Source: Stenotrophomonas maltophilia R551-3 (GTDB taxonomy: Bacteria; Pseudomonadota; Gammaproteobacteria; Xanthomonadales; Xanthomonadaceae). Taken from it: a DNA stretch of 64,000 nt. This document shows positions 21,329 to 30,605 of the stretch, one piece after another. Positions within the stretch are counted from its first letter, which is position 1; every line of letters starts with the position of its first letter. The position numbers and the translations under genes are program-made. The DNA lies in the NCBI RefSeq assembly GCF_000020665.1, contig NC_011071.1, forward strand, positions 3,276,501 to 3,340,500. The letters are read 5' to 3'. The notes under the pieces are model-generated. The model was not told where the DNA came from, searched no databases, and saw only the letters and a list, made by a program, of their open reading frames with translations.

Positions 21329-22932
21329 AGGCCTTCGCCGCGCTCTACCAGCGCCTGGACCGCAGCACCGCGACACTGGACAAGCGTGCGGCGCTGGTCG
21401 ACTACTTCCGCCACGCGCGTGCGCATGATGCGGCGTGGGCGCTGTACCTGCTCAGCGGCGGCAAAGTGGGCGGTGCACGCCGGAAGATCGCCGCCAGTGG
21501 CGAACTGCGCGCCTGGATTGCCGAAGAATCAGCGCTGCCACCGTGGCTGGTCGAAGACAGCTATGCCCAGGTCGGAGACCTGGCCGAGACACTGACCCTG
21601 CTGCTGGATGATCCAGCGCAGCCTTCGCTCGACCGGCCATTGGCCGAATGGATCGAACAGCACCTGCTGGCCGTGGCCAACCAGCCCGAACCGGTACGCC
21701 GCGAGGCGGTGGTCTCGGGCTGGCAGCAGCTGTGCAGCCGCGAACGCCTGGTGTTCAACAAACTGCTGACCGGCGCCCTGCGCGTGGGTGTTTCGCAGCG
21801 TCTGGTGCAGCAGGCGCTGGCCGAATGGTCCGGCCTGGACATCGCGCGCATCGCCCAGCGCATGCTCGGCGACTGGGTGCCCTCACCCGGGCTGCTGGGC
21901 CAGCTGTTGTCGCCGGACGAGCTGCCACTGGACCGGCAACAGCCCTACCCGTTCTTCCTCGCCTCGCCACTGGAAGGCGCTCCCGGCGATCGCCTCGGTC
22001 CCGTCGACGACTGGCTGCTGGAATGGAAATGGGATGGCATCCGCCTGCAACTGCTGCGCCGGCGTGGCGAAGTGGCACTGTGGTCACGCGGCGAGGAACG
22101 CCTGGACGGCCGCTTCCCCGAGATCGAACAGGCGGCGATGGGCCTCCCCGATGGCTGCGTGCTGGACGGCGAGCTGCTGGCCTGGGATGAGGCCACCGGC
22201 CTGCCGCGCGCCTTCACCGCGCTGCAGACCCGCATCCAACGGCGCAAGCCCGGTGCGGCGACGTTGCGCAACACACCGGTACGGGTGCTGGCCTACGACC
22301 TGCTTGAACAGGAGGGCGCGGATCTGCGCGGACTGCCGTTGCAGCAACGGCGCATGCGCCTCGCCGAAGTCATCGGCGCACTGGGCGACACGCGTATCCA
22401 GCTCTCGCCCGAAGTTCCCGCCGATGACTGGTCGCAGGCTGCAGCACTGCGGGAAGCAGCACGCGAGCGTGGTGTCGAAGGATTGATGGTGAAGCGGCGC
22501 GCATCGGCTTACCAGTCCGGACGACGACGTGGCGACTGGTGGAAATGGAAAGTCGATCCACTCACCATCGATGCCGTGCTGTTGTACGCGCAGGCGGGAC
22601 ACGGGCGGCGCAGCACGCTGTACACCGACTACACTTTCGGGATCTGGGACGGCGACACGCTGGTGCCAGTAGCCAAGGCTTACTCGGGTCTGGACGACAA
22701 GGAGATCCTTGCCCTCGATCGCTGGATCCGCGCCAACACGCGTGAGCGCTTCGGGCCTGTACGCAGCGTGCGCGCCGAACAGGTATTCGAACTCGGATTC
22801 GAAGCGGTCAACCGCAGCAGCCGGCACAAGTCCGGCATCGCCGTGCGTTTTCCGCGCATCCTGCGCTGGCGGCACGACAAACCGGCCAGTGAGGCCGACC
22901 AGCTGGCCACCCTGCAGGCGCTGGCACGATGA
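21325..22932 (+). CDS. ATP-dependent DNA ligase (repair cluster type)
   Basis: A 535-residue ligase with an N-terminal DNA-binding domain (to about 210), a nucleotidyltransferase domain with the adenylated lysine Lys235 in LEWKWDGIR, motif stretches LDGELLAW and VEGLMVKRR, and a C-terminal OB domain (about 400-535). Bacteria use NAD-dependent LigA for replication; this accessory ATP-dependent type lies in the exonuclease-ligase-helicase-PdeM cluster and is expected to seal breaks in repair. It overlaps the next gene by four bases (ATGA). Confidence 0.94.
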   Translation: MKAFAALYQRLDRSTATLDKRAALVDYFRHARAHDAAWALYLLSGGKVGGARRKIAASGELRAWIAEESALPPWLVEDSYAQVGDLAETLTLLLDDPAQPSLDRPLAEWIEQHLLAVANQPEPVRREAVVSGWQQLCSRERLVFNKLLTGALRVGVSQRLVQQALAEWSGLDIARIAQRMLGDWVPSPGLLGQLLSPDELPLDRQQPYPFFLASPLEGAPGDRLGPVDDWLLEWKWDGIRLQLLRRRGEVALWSRGEERLDGRFPEIEQAAMGLPDGCVLDGELLAWDEATGLPRAFTALQTRIQRRKPGAATLRNTPVRVLAYDLLEQEGADLRGLPLQQRRMRLAEVIGALGDTRIQLSPEVPADDWSQAAALREAARERGVEGLMVKRRASAYQSGRRRGDWWKWKVDPLTIDAVLLYAQAGHGRRSTLYTDYTFGIWDGDTLVPVAKAYSGLDDKEILALDRWIRANTRERFGPVRSVRAEQVFELGFEAVNRSSRHKSGIAVRFPRILRWRHDKPASEADQLATLQALAR

Positions 22933-25388
22933 CCCGCAGCGAGGCGCTGCGCCGGCTGGAAGACTGGTTCGCAGCGCGAGGCTGGCGCTCACTGCCGTTC
23001 CAGCGCGCGATGTGGCGGCACTATCTCGCCGGCGAATCCGGGTTGCTGCATACGCCCACCGGCAGCGGCAAGACGCTGGCGATGTTCGGTGGCCCCCTGC
23101 TGCAGGCGATGATCGATCCGCCGTCGGCTCCCCGCCGCGCAAGTGCGGTGCGTCCGCTGCAGGTGCTGTGGGTCACGCCCTTGCGCGCATTGGCCAGCGA
23201 CACTGCACGTGCACTGCAGACCGTGGTCGATGGACTGGGACTGGGCTGGCGCGTCGGGCTGCGCAGTGGCGACGCCAGCAGCCACGAACGCCGACAGGCA
23301 CGCGAGGGCCGTGTCGATGTGCTGGTGACTACGCCGGAATCATTGGCGCTGCTGCTGAGCTATCCGGATACGCTGCCGCGCATGCGCCAGCTGCGCTGCG
23401 TGGTGGTGGACGAATGGCACGAACTGCTGGGCAACAAGCGCGGCGTGCTGCTGCAGTTGAACCTGGCGGTGCTGCGCGGCGCCGCCCCCGCGCTGCAGCT
23501 GTGGGGGCTGTCGGCCACGCTGGGCAATCTTGCCCAGGCGCGCGACGTGCTGCTGCCCGACCGTCCGGACGCACCGACCGTGCAAGGCGTCCGCCCGCGC
23601 CCGATCACGGTACGCAGCCTGCTGCCCGAACCGGGCGAACGTTTTCCGTGGGCGGGGCATCTTGGCCTTGCACAGCTGCCGCGTGTGCTGGACGCGCTGA
23701 TGCAGGCGCGCAGCAGCCTGTTGTTCACCAACACCCGCGCGCAGGCCGAACTGTGGCACCAGGCGTTGGCCGCGGTCTGGCCGGAAGACCCGCAAACGCT
23801 GGCGCTGCACCACGGCTCGCTGGATCCGGCGCTGCGCCAGCAGGCGGAGGACGGCCTGCGTGCAGGCGCCCTGCGCTGCGTCGTCGCCACATCCAGCCTC
23901 GACCTGGGCGTGGATTTTCCGGAGGTCGAACAGGTGCTGCAGCTGGGCAGCCCGAAGGGCGTGGCACGCCTGCGGCAACGCGCAGGCCGCGCGCGCCATC
24001 GTCCCGGTACCAGCGGCGCTGTCCTGTGCATTCCCAGCCACGCGCTGGAACTGGCCGAGTACGCGGCCGTGCGCCGCGCGTTGCGTGAAGGCGTGGTCGA
24101 AGCACGGCGACCGCCGACGCTGTCGCTGGATGTACTGGCCCAGCATGCGGTCAGCCGCGCGCTCGCCGGCGGCTTCGACAGCGATGCGTTGCTGGCGCAG
24201 GTACGACGCACCCATGCCTTCGCCGCACTTGCTGATGATCAGTGGCAGGCGGTGCTGACATTCATCGTGCAGGGCGGCCAGGCGTTGGCCCAGTACCCCG
24301 ATTTCCACAAGGTGGTGCAGGACGCCGATGGCCACTACCGCATGCATGATCGCCGCCAGGCGCTGCGCCACCGGTTGTCGATCGGCACCATCAGCAGCGA
24401 TGGCAGCGTTCGCGTGCAGTTCCTGCGCGGCGGAGGCCTGGGCGCGGTGGAGGAACAGTTCGCCAGCCGTCTGCGCCGCGGTGATCGTTTCCAGTTCGCG
24501 GGCCGCCTGCTTGAGCTGGTGCAGCTGCGCGACATGACCGCCTTCGTGCGGCTGGCGCGCGGAGCTGGCGACGGCGTTGTGCCGCGCTGGCAGGGTGGCC
24601 AACTGCCGTTGTCGATGGCGCTCGGGCACGAACTGGAAGCGGTCCTGTCAGGGGCCGACGCGAGTGCCGAATCACGCTGGCTGGCACCGCTGCTGGCACT
24701 GCAGGAGCAGCTGTCCGCACTTCCGGGGCGGGACCGCCTGCTGGTGGAGGAGGTGCGGCGCCGTGAGGGCCAGTTCCTGTTCGTGTTTCCGTTTGCCGGC
24801 CGTCACGTTCACGAGGCACTGGCCGCGCTGCTGGCACTGCGCCTCACGCGCCTGCAGCGCAACAGCATCGGCTATGCGGTGAACGACCACGGCCTGGTGC
24901 TGGCACCGGCACAGGCGGTCGATCTGGACGCGCAGCAGTGGCCGGCCCTGTTCACCACCGATCAACTGCTCGATGACCTGCGCGCTGCGGTGAACCTCGG
25001 TGAGCTGGCACGCCGCCAGTTCCGTGGCATCGCACGCGTAGCGGGCCTGCTGGTCCCCAGCCTGCCGGGCGGTATGCCGCGTTCGCTGCGCCAGCTGCAG
25101 GCCTCGGCAGGCCTGCTGTACGACGTGCTGCGCGAGCACGATCCCGACCATCTGCTGCTGGCATTGGCCGAACACGAAGTGCTGCACGACAGCCTGGACC
25201 TTCCCGGCCTGCAGCAGGTACTGGCGAGGATCGGTACACAGTCCCTTTCGGTACAGCGCCCTTCATCACTCACACCGCTGGGTTTTCCGCTGTGGGCCGA
25301 GCGGCTGCGCGGGCAGTTCAGCAACGAAGACTGGCGGACCCGCGTGCAGCGCGCCGCACACCAGCTGGAACGCCGCCATGGCCGATGA
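22929..25388 (+). CDS. Ligase-associated Lhr-type DEXH helicase
   Basis: An 819-residue superfamily 2 helicase. Walker A is TPTGSGKT (Lys48), the Walker B/DEXH box is VVDEWHEL near 160, a SAT-like motif is GLSATLG, and motif VI is RQRAGRARHRPGTSG near 350. The C-terminal half is the Lhr-core winged-helix and DUF-type region. It resembles Lhr-core proteins, 3'-to-5' helicases tied to DNA repair. The start overlaps the ligase stop; the stop lies 11 bases inside the PdeM gene, so four genes form one coupled operon. Confidence 0.93.
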   Translation: MTRSEALRRLEDWFAARGWRSLPFQRAMWRHYLAGESGLLHTPTGSGKTLAMFGGPLLQAMIDPPSAPRRASAVRPLQVLWVTPLRALASDTARALQTVVDGLGLGWRVGLRSGDASSHERRQAREGRVDVLVTTPESLALLLSYPDTLPRMRQLRCVVVDEWHELLGNKRGVLLQLNLAVLRGAAPALQLWGLSATLGNLAQARDVLLPDRPDAPTVQGVRPRPITVRSLLPEPGERFPWAGHLGLAQLPRVLDALMQARSSLLFTNTRAQAELWHQALAAVWPEDPQTLALHHGSLDPALRQQAEDGLRAGALRCVVATSSLDLGVDFPEVEQVLQLGSPKGVARLRQRAGRARHRPGTSGAVLCIPSHALELAEYAAVRRALREGVVEARRPPTLSLDVLAQHAVSRALAGGFDSDALLAQVRRTHAFAALADDQWQAVLTFIVQGGQALAQYPDFHKVVQDADGHYRMHDRRQALRHRLSIGTISSDGSVRVQFLRGGGLGAVEEQFASRLRRGDRFQFAGRLLELVQLRDMTAFVRLARGAGDGVVPRWQGGQLPLSMALGHELEAVLSGADASAESRWLAPLLALQEQLSALPGRDRLLVEEVRRREGQFLFVFPFAGRHVHEALAALLALRLTRLQRNSIGYAVNDHGLVLAPAQAVDLDAQQWPALFTTDQLLDDLRAAVNLGELARRQFRGIARVAGLLVPSLPGGMPRSLRQLQASAGLLYDVLREHDPDHLLLALAEHEVLHDSLDLPGLQQVLARIGTQSLSVQRPSSLTPLGFPLWAERLRGQFSNEDWRTRVQRAAHQLERRHGR

Positions 25389-26019
25389 ACTTCCGCTGCT
25401 GCTGGCCGGCGAGCCGATGATTGTTGCCGGCACGCGCGCACTGTACTGGCCAGCGCGGCAGGCGCTGCTGATCGCCGACCTGCACCTGGGCAAGGCCGAT
25501 GTGTTCCGCCGCGCGGGAATCGCGCTGCCGAGTGGCGGCACTTCGGAAGACCTGCAACGACTGCAGGTGTTGCTGGACGAGCATGCCTGTCGCGAACTGT
25601 GGATTCTCGGCGACATCCTGCATGGGCCAGCGCATCGCGCAGCGTGGTACCAGCAGTGGCTGGGCTGGCGCGAACGGAATGCCAGGCTGGACGTTCATGT
25701 GCTGCGCGGCAATCACGACCGTCAGCTGCCGCATGCCCAACTGCAGGTGCAGATCCACGAGGAAGCGCGACTGCCGCCATTCCTGCTCCGCCATGAACCA
25801 ACACCGGATGCGGCGTTGCACGTGATCGCGGGGCATCTGCATCCGCAGGTTGCATTGCCTTCGCTGCGCCGGCGCTTTCCCGCCTTCTGGCTGCGCGAGC
25901 GGATCACGGTCCTGCCCGCGTTCTCCGCGTTCACCGCTGGCATCGTTCCTGCACCGGCACGCGGCGAGCGCATGCTGGCCTGCGTGGAAGGCAGCCTGGT
26001 GCAACTGCCAGCGCCGTGA
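25378..26019 (+). CDS. pdeM: Ligase-associated metallophosphoesterase/endonuclease PdeM
   Basis: A 213-residue calcineurin-like phosphoesterase. Metal-binding motifs are in order: ADLHLGK (DxH), LGDILHG (GDxxH variant), RGNHDRQ (GNHD) and AGHLHPQ (GHxH). It closes the four-gene repair cluster and overlaps the helicase gene by 11 bases. Family knowledge points to a phosphodiesterase or endonuclease acting on DNA ends before ligation. The stop abuts the end of a minus-strand gene at 26021. Confidence 0.92.
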   Translation: MADELPLLLAGEPMIVAGTRALYWPARQALLIADLHLGKADVFRRAGIALPSGGTSEDLQRLQVLLDEHACRELWILGDILHGPAHRAAWYQQWLGWRERNARLDVHVLRGNHDRQLPHAQLQVQIHEEARLPPFLLRHEPTPDAALHVIAGHLHPQVALPSLRRRFPAFWLRERITVLPAFSAFTAGIVPAPARGERMLACVEGSLVQLPAP

Positions 26020-26020
26020 C

Positions 26021-26290
26021 TCAGGCCGGGCGGATGTCCAGCTCCTGCATCACGCGGAAATCCGGCGTGTCATCGTCACGCCGCCGCGGCAGTGCCCGGA
26101 TCGCCGCAAGCATCTCCTGCGCACAGGCGCGGATACGCGCGTGATGCTCCTGCGATGCATGGCTGATCAGGCTGCCGACATGGAACTCGAACACGTCCTC
26201 CAGTACGTCGGGCTGGTCCTCGTGCAGCATCTGCAGCAGTCCGCGCAGCTTGCAGATTTCCGATTCCAGCTCTTCGACCGCGAACAACAT
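26021..26290 (-). CDS. Small acidic helical hypothetical protein (89 aa)
   Basis: An 89-residue protein starting MLFAVEELESEICKLRGLLQ. The start is well supported by GAGGAGGA seven bases upstream on the minus strand. It is mostly helical: an N-terminal acidic coiled-coil-like stretch to about 30, then EDVFEFHVGSLISHASQEHHARIRACAQEML. It has three histidines near the middle and two cysteines. No family is recognised. It is convergent with pdeM with no spacer, and 182 bases downstream of the FAD monooxygenase gene on the same strand. Confidence 0.6.
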   Translation of the reverse strand: MLFAVEELESEICKLRGLLQMLHEDQPDVLEDVFEFHVGSLISHASQEHHARIRACAQEMLAAIRALPRRRDDDTPDFRVMQELDIRPA

Positions 26291-26472
26291 GGCGTCCTCC
26301 TCTTCAACATCAGGCGGCGCGTCCGGGCCGCAACAGGCCGCAACGGCAGGACCGCCCGGGCCACGCGCGATGTTGATCACGGAAAGGAAAACGGGCGACG
26401 CGACGTTTGCGTGCTCCCTTCTTCTCGCATATCCGCAGTGAGGCAACCGTTAATTCACGTGACGACGCGGCT

Positions 26473-27741
26473 TCATGCGAGTGCTTTTGCCGTGCTGATG
26501 CGGCGTGGCTCGGCAACATCGGCCAGTGCATCGATGAAGGCAGGATCGAGTGCCAGCGAACCGAACCAGCCGTGCTGGGTGCCGCTGAGCACGCGCAGCA
26601 TGTGCCCACGGCCACCGGGCAGCCGCCCCATCGGTCCCAGCAGCACGTCGCGGGCCTTCGCCCACACATCACGATCGGATTGGAACAGCGGCGTCAGCCA
26701 GCGGCTCCAGCGCTGGTATACGGCCACGTGCGCACGCCGCTGCGCCTGGTAGGCCTGCAGCGCGATCGCACCGCCGCCGTGCGCGCGCAGCGCATCACGC
26801 AGCGCCAGGGCATCCAGCAGCGCCATGTTCACGCCCTGCCCCAGTTGCGGGCTCATCGCATGCGCGGCGTCACCGGCCAGCACCATGCGGCCGTGATGCC
26901 AGCGTTTCATCACCGCATCGCGATAGACCGCGCGCGCCATCTGGCCGGGGTCGCGCAGATGGGCGAAGCGTGCAGCGGCCTGCGGCCACAGCGCGTGCAG
27001 TTCCTCCAACCAGGCTGGCATGCCATCGCTATGCCAACGCTCGAAGTCGGCACGTGGCAGGCTCCAGAAGAAGCTCAGGCGCGGCGTGTCATCACCGGGG
27101 CGCGTGCCGACGGGCAGCAGCCCGATCATCTTGCGCGCGGCCACATAGCGTTGGCGCAGCTCCTGCACGTGCGGCCAGTCTTCGGCCGGCAGCAGGCACC
27201 ACAGCGCCCCCCAGGGATACACACGGTCCAGCCCGGCACCACCGGCGATGGTGGCGCGCAGCGTCGATGCGGCGCCATCGGCGGCCACCACCAGGTCGAA
27301 CGGGCCATGCGTGCGCCCATCGCTGTCGCGCAGACGGCCGTGTTCGGCATCCACCTCGGCAATCGTGGTACCGGCATGCAGCTGGCCCTCGCCCGCGCGC
27401 GCCTCGTCCAGCAGCGAGAACAACGCGCCACGCTGCATGCCAAGGCCGTGAAGACGCGCATCCAGGCCGTCGTAGCGCATGTCCATCACTGCGCGCTCGC
27501 ACGGCGTATCGCCATACAGGCGATGCACAGGCGCGGCATGCGCGCGCACTGAATCTAGCAGTCCCATCTGCCACAGCACCTGCAGGCCGCTGGGCTGCAG
27601 CAGGAAGCCGGCGCCCACCGGCCCCGGCGTGGGCACGCGTTCGAAGATCTCCACCTCGTGGCCGTCACGGGTGAGCAGGATGGCCAATGCCTGGCCAGCG
27701 GTGCCGTAGCCGATCACGGCGATGCGCAGTCGTTCCGTCAT
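26473..27741 (-). CDS. FAD-dependent aromatic-ring-type monooxygenase
   Basis: A 422-residue flavoprotein of the p-hydroxybenzoate hydroxylase fold. The N-terminal dinucleotide motif is GYGTAGQALAILL followed by EIFERV, and the second FAD motif is VLAGDAAHAMSPQLGQGVNMAL near 290. A DG fingerprint-like VVAADGAAS lies between. The substrate is unknown; related enzymes hydroxylate aromatic compounds or act in antibiotic and ubiquinone pathways. No catabolic neighbours help. ATG 27741 (MTERLRIAV) is chosen because it begins directly at the Rossmann strand. Confidence 0.88.
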   Translation of the reverse strand: MTERLRIAVIGYGTAGQALAILLTRDGHEVEIFERVPTPGPVGAGFLLQPSGLQVLWQMGLLDSVRAHAAPVHRLYGDTPCERAVMDMRYDGLDARLHGLGMQRGALFSLLDEARAGEGQLHAGTTIAEVDAEHGRLRDSDGRTHGPFDLVVAADGAASTLRATIAGGAGLDRVYPWGALWCLLPAEDWPHVQELRQRYVAARKMIGLLPVGTRPGDDTPRLSFFWSLPRADFERWHSDGMPAWLEELHALWPQAAARFAHLRDPGQMARAVYRDAVMKRWHHGRMVLAGDAAHAMSPQLGQGVNMALLDALALRDALRAHGGGAIALQAYQAQRRAHVAVYQRWSRWLTPLFQSDRDVWAKARDVLLGPMGRLPGGRGHMLRVLSGTQHGWFGSLALDPAFIDALADVAEPRRISTAKALA

Positions 27742-27796
27742 GGCCGCATTGTGCCCGACGCGGGTGGATCGCGAACGGGCCGCGGGCAATCCGCGC

Positions 27797-27824
27797 AAAA
27801 AAAACCCCGCCGGAGCGGGGTTTT
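27797..27824 (-). terminator. Rho-independent terminator of cold-shock gene
   Basis: On the minus strand the stem AACCCCGCT / GGCGGGGTT runs into T8. It lies 20 bases past the cold-shock stop and about 55 bases before the monooxygenase start. Confidence 0.92.
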
Positions 27825-27843
27825 CAACGCACTGTCGAGTGGA

Positions 27844-28050
27844 TCACTCGGCCGGCGTGATGTTCGAAGCCTGGGCACCCTTCGGGCCCTGGGTCACGTC
27901 ATAGGTGACACGCTGGCCTTCCTGCAGGCTGCGGAAGCCCTTGGAGTTGATGGCGGAGAAGTGCGCGAACACGTCGGCGCTGCCATCCTCCGGCGAGATG
28001 AAGCCAAATCCCTTGGCGTCGTTGAACCACTTGACGGTACCGTTCGGCAT
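27844..28050 (-). CDS. Cold-shock protein (CspA family)
   Basis: A 68-residue single cold-shock domain that binds single-stranded RNA/DNA as a chaperone. RNP1 is [10 protein letters not shown] and RNP2 is DVFAHFSAI, with the opening NGTVKWFND. Length and sequence are standard. The leader (28051 to about 28130) contains GCTGAG/CTCAGC inverted arms about 60-85 bases before the ATG, which could form a hairpin in a longer transcript or mark an operator. Whether the gene is cold-induced cannot be told from sequence. It ends in a strong terminator. Confidence 0.96.
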   Translation of the reverse strand: MPNGTVKWFNDAKGFGFISPEDGSADVFAHFSAINSKGFRSLQEGQRVTYDVTQGPKGAQASNITPAE

Positions 28051-28138
28051 GGTGATGCGAGACCTTATGCAATGAATGGGTGGTGTACGCTGAACCCGCG
28101 CACAAGCTGAGTATGCAAAGCTTGCTCAGCGAAGACAA

Positions 28139-28885
28139 TCACCCCCGTGCCAATTCGCCCACCAGTTCCGGAAGTCCGTTGCTGGCCGCCTGCACGTTGG
28201 CCAGCACTTCGGCCATCGTGATCTCCTCGCCGTCCCCACAGCCGGCAGCCCAGTTGGCGATGATCGCCAGGCAGGCGTAATCAAGCCCCAGCTCCCGTGC
28301 CAGCGCGGCTTCCGGCATACCGGTCATGCCCACCAGGTCGCAGCCATCGCGGCGCATGCGGGCGATTTCGGCGATGGTTTCCAGGCGCGGGCCCTGCGTT
28401 GCGCCGTAGCAGCCACCGTCATGGACCGTGACACCGGTCACTTTGGCCGCGGCCAGGATCTTGCTGCGCAGCATCGGCGTGTACGGATGGCCGAAATCGA
28501 CGTGGAGCACGTCGCTGCCCTCTTCTTCACAGAGGGTGCTGATGCGGCCCCAGGTGTAGTCGATGATCTGGTCCGGGCAGGCCAGCACGCGCGGACCGAA
28601 GTCGTCGCCGATGCCACCCACCGTGTTCAACGCAAGCACCCGCCGCGCACCGATCTGCTGCAATGCGGCCAGGTTGGCGCGATAGTTGATCTTGTGCGGC
28701 GGCAGCGAATGGCCTTCACCGTGGCGAGCCAGGAAGGCCACCCGATGGCCCAGCAATGTCCCTACGCGCACCGGACCGGACGGCTTGCCGAAGCGCGTAT
28801 CAACCTCGTGGGTCTGCACATCATCCAGCTTGGCCAGGTTGTAGACACCGGTACCGCCGATCACGGCCAGGGCGATCTGTTGCAT
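28139..28885 (-). CDS. S-methyl-5'-thioinosine / purine phosphorylase (MTAP family)
   Basis: A 248-residue nucleoside phosphorylase. Family stretches are AVIGGTGVYNL, FLARHGEGHSLPPHKINYRANL, GATQGPRLET and MTGMPEAALARELGLDYACL. In gammaproteobacteria such as Pseudomonas this type acts on methylthioinosine for purine salvage and recycling of the polyamine by-product methylthioadenosine; plain MTAP activity is the alternative. It is the third gene of a nagZ-hpt run (82-base gap after hpt), which fits purine salvage together with hypoxanthine phosphoribosyltransferase. Confidence 0.88.
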   Translation of the reverse strand: MQQIALAVIGGTGVYNLAKLDDVQTHEVDTRFGKPSGPVRVGTLLGHRVAFLARHGEGHSLPPHKINYRANLAALQQIGARRVLALNTVGGIGDDFGPRVLACPDQIIDYTWGRISTLCEEEGSDVLHVDFGHPYTPMLRSKILAAAKVTGVTVHDGGCYGATQGPRLETIAEIARMRRDGCDLVGMTGMPEAALARELGLDYACLAIIANWAAGCGDGEEITMAEVLANVQAASNGLPELVGELARG

Positions 28886-28967
28886 TCGAAGCACTCCATG
28901 AAAAGACGAACGCCGGCACCCGAGGATGCCGGCGGTGGAAGAAGACACGCCGCGGGCGGCTGTGCCG

Positions 28968-29522
28968 TTATTCCTTCATCGCGTAGATGGCCGGCACGCA
29001 GCGCAGGGTTTCGTTGACGTCCATGCCGAAGCCGAACACGTAGCGGTCCGGCAGTTCGATGCCGGCGTAGTCGGCAACCACGTCCGGCAGCGCGCGGTCG
29101 TGCTGCTTCACGGTCATCGCGGCGATGCGCACGTCGGTCGCGCCCTGCTCCAGGCACCAGGTACGCACGCCCTGCAGGGTGTAGCCTTCGTCTAGGATGT
29201 CGTCGACCAGCAGCACGCGGCGGCCGAACAGCGAGGTGGCTGGCTTGTGCTTCCAGACCAGGTCGCCGCCGGTGGTTTCACCACGGTAGCGGGTCGCGTG
29301 CAGGTAATCGAACTGCACGTCCTGGCCGCGTGCGCCCAGTTCCAGCGCCAGCTGGCCGGCAAACGGCAGCGCGCCGTGCATGATGGACAGGAACAGCGGC
29401 ACCTCGCCCTTGTAATCGCGCGCGATGGCGTCGGCGATACCAGCGATGGCCTTGTCGATGGTGGGGCGGTCGACCAGCAGGTCAGCCTGGGCCAGGGCCT
29501 GGGAAATGGTGAGGTTGGGCAT
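28968..29522 (-). CDS. hpt: Hypoxanthine-guanine phosphoribosyltransferase
   Basis: A 184-residue PRPP-dependent transferase that makes IMP/GMP from hypoxanthine/guanine. The PRPP-binding loop is VLLVDDILDEGYTL (about 104-117); LSIMHGALPFAGQL and YVFGFGMDVNE are also typical. Its ATG shares one base with the nagZ stop (TGATG), so translation is coupled. With the following methylthioinosine phosphorylase it forms a purine-salvage pair: the phosphorylase releases hypoxanthine that this enzyme uses. Confidence 0.94.
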   Translation of the reverse strand: MPNLTISQALAQADLLVDRPTIDKAIAGIADAIARDYKGEVPLFLSIMHGALPFAGQLALELGARGQDVQFDYLHATRYRGETTGGDLVWKHKPATSLFGRRVLLVDDILDEGYTLQGVRTWCLEQGATDVRIAAMTVKQHDRALPDVVADYAGIELPDRYVFGFGMDVNETLRCVPAIYAMKE

Positions 29523-30529
29523 CAGACGGTTCTTCCAAGGGTTTCAAGCAAATGGGATTGGGTGTCGCCATGGCGGGCATCGGCCAACAGGCCGTCCCAA
29601 CCAAGCGCGCCGCGACCGAGCAGGCCCAGCAGCGCAGCAGTATTGAGGGAGCGTCCCTGCACCGCGTGCAGGGCTTCATCGACCAGTTCGGGGTGGCAGA
29701 CCAGCACCACGTCGCAGCCGGCATCCAGGTGCGCGTGCACGCGTGCCGGCACACCGCCGGCACTGTGCGAAGCAGCCATGCCGATGTCGTCGGAGAACAC
29801 CACGCCGCGGAAGCCGAGCTCGCCACGCAGGATGTCCTGGATCCAGCGCGGGGAATAGCCGGCCGGCTCAGGCGCAACCTGCGGATAGACCACGTGCGCC
29901 ATCATCACCGCGTCGGCACCGGCGGCGATGCCGGCCTGGAACGGCACCAGATCCTGCGCGCGCAGCTCATCGAGCGCACGCGGATCGATCGCGGTATCCA
30001 CGTGGGTATCTTCCAGCACGGTGCCGTGACCGGGGAAATGCTTGAGCGTGGCCGCCATGCCGACCGCGTGCATGCCGCGCACGTAGGCGGCAGTGAACGC
30101 GGCAACCACCTGCGGGTCTTCACTGAAGGCACGGTTGCCGATGGCGCGGTTGCCACGACCGAGATCGACCACCGGCGCAAAACTCAGGTCCAGGCCGCTG
30201 GCCCGCACTTCGCTGGCCATCAGCCAGGCGTGCTGCTCGGCCAGGGCCAGCGCCTGCTGCGGGTCGGTGGCGTACAGCGCACCGATGTCCTGCAGCGGCG
30301 GCAGCTCGCTGTAGCCTTCGCGGAAACGCTGCACACGGCCGCCTTCCTGGTCCACGCAGATCAGCTGCGGGCGCGGGGCGGCGGCACGGATCGCCGCGCT
30401 CAGATCGGTCACCTGCTGGCGCGAGGCGAAGTTGCGCTTGAACAGCACCACTCCGGCCACGGCATCGTGCTGCAACCAGTCACGCTCCTGGGCAGTCAGT
30501 TCGGTGCCGGCAACGCCGATCAGCAGCAT
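29522..30529 (-). CDS. nagZ: Beta-N-acetylhexosaminidase NagZ
   Basis: A 335-residue cytosolic GH3 enzyme that removes GlcNAc from anhydro-muropeptides in peptidoglycan recycling. The signature KHFPGHGTVLEDTH is near 166-179 and the nucleophile region is VVFSDDIGMAA near 240. VDQEGGRVQRF is also typical. In S. maltophilia NagZ products influence AmpR-controlled beta-lactamases, so this gene is clinically relevant by established knowledge of the pathway. ATG 30529 is chosen over an in-frame codon six residues upstream. Confidence 0.95.
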   Translation of the reverse strand: MLLIGVAGTELTAQERDWLQHDAVAGVVLFKRNFASRQQVTDLSAAIRAAAPRPQLICVDQEGGRVQRFREGYSELPPLQDIGALYATDPQQALALAEQHAWLMASEVRASGLDLSFAPVVDLGRGNRAIGNRAFSEDPQVVAAFTAAYVRGMHAVGMAATLKHFPGHGTVLEDTHVDTAIDPRALDELRAQDLVPFQAGIAAGADAVMMAHVVYPQVAPEPAGYSPRWIQDILRGELGFRGVVFSDDIGMAASHSAGGVPARVHAHLDAGCDVVLVCHPELVDEALHAVQGRSLNTAALLGLLGRGALGWDGLLADARHGDTQSHLLETLGRTV

Positions 30530-30605
30530 GGTCGATCTCCACAACACGCGCCCGCATGGCGCAGTGCCGCATTGTCGCAGAACCGGCCGACAGGCGCAGT
30601 GGTCA

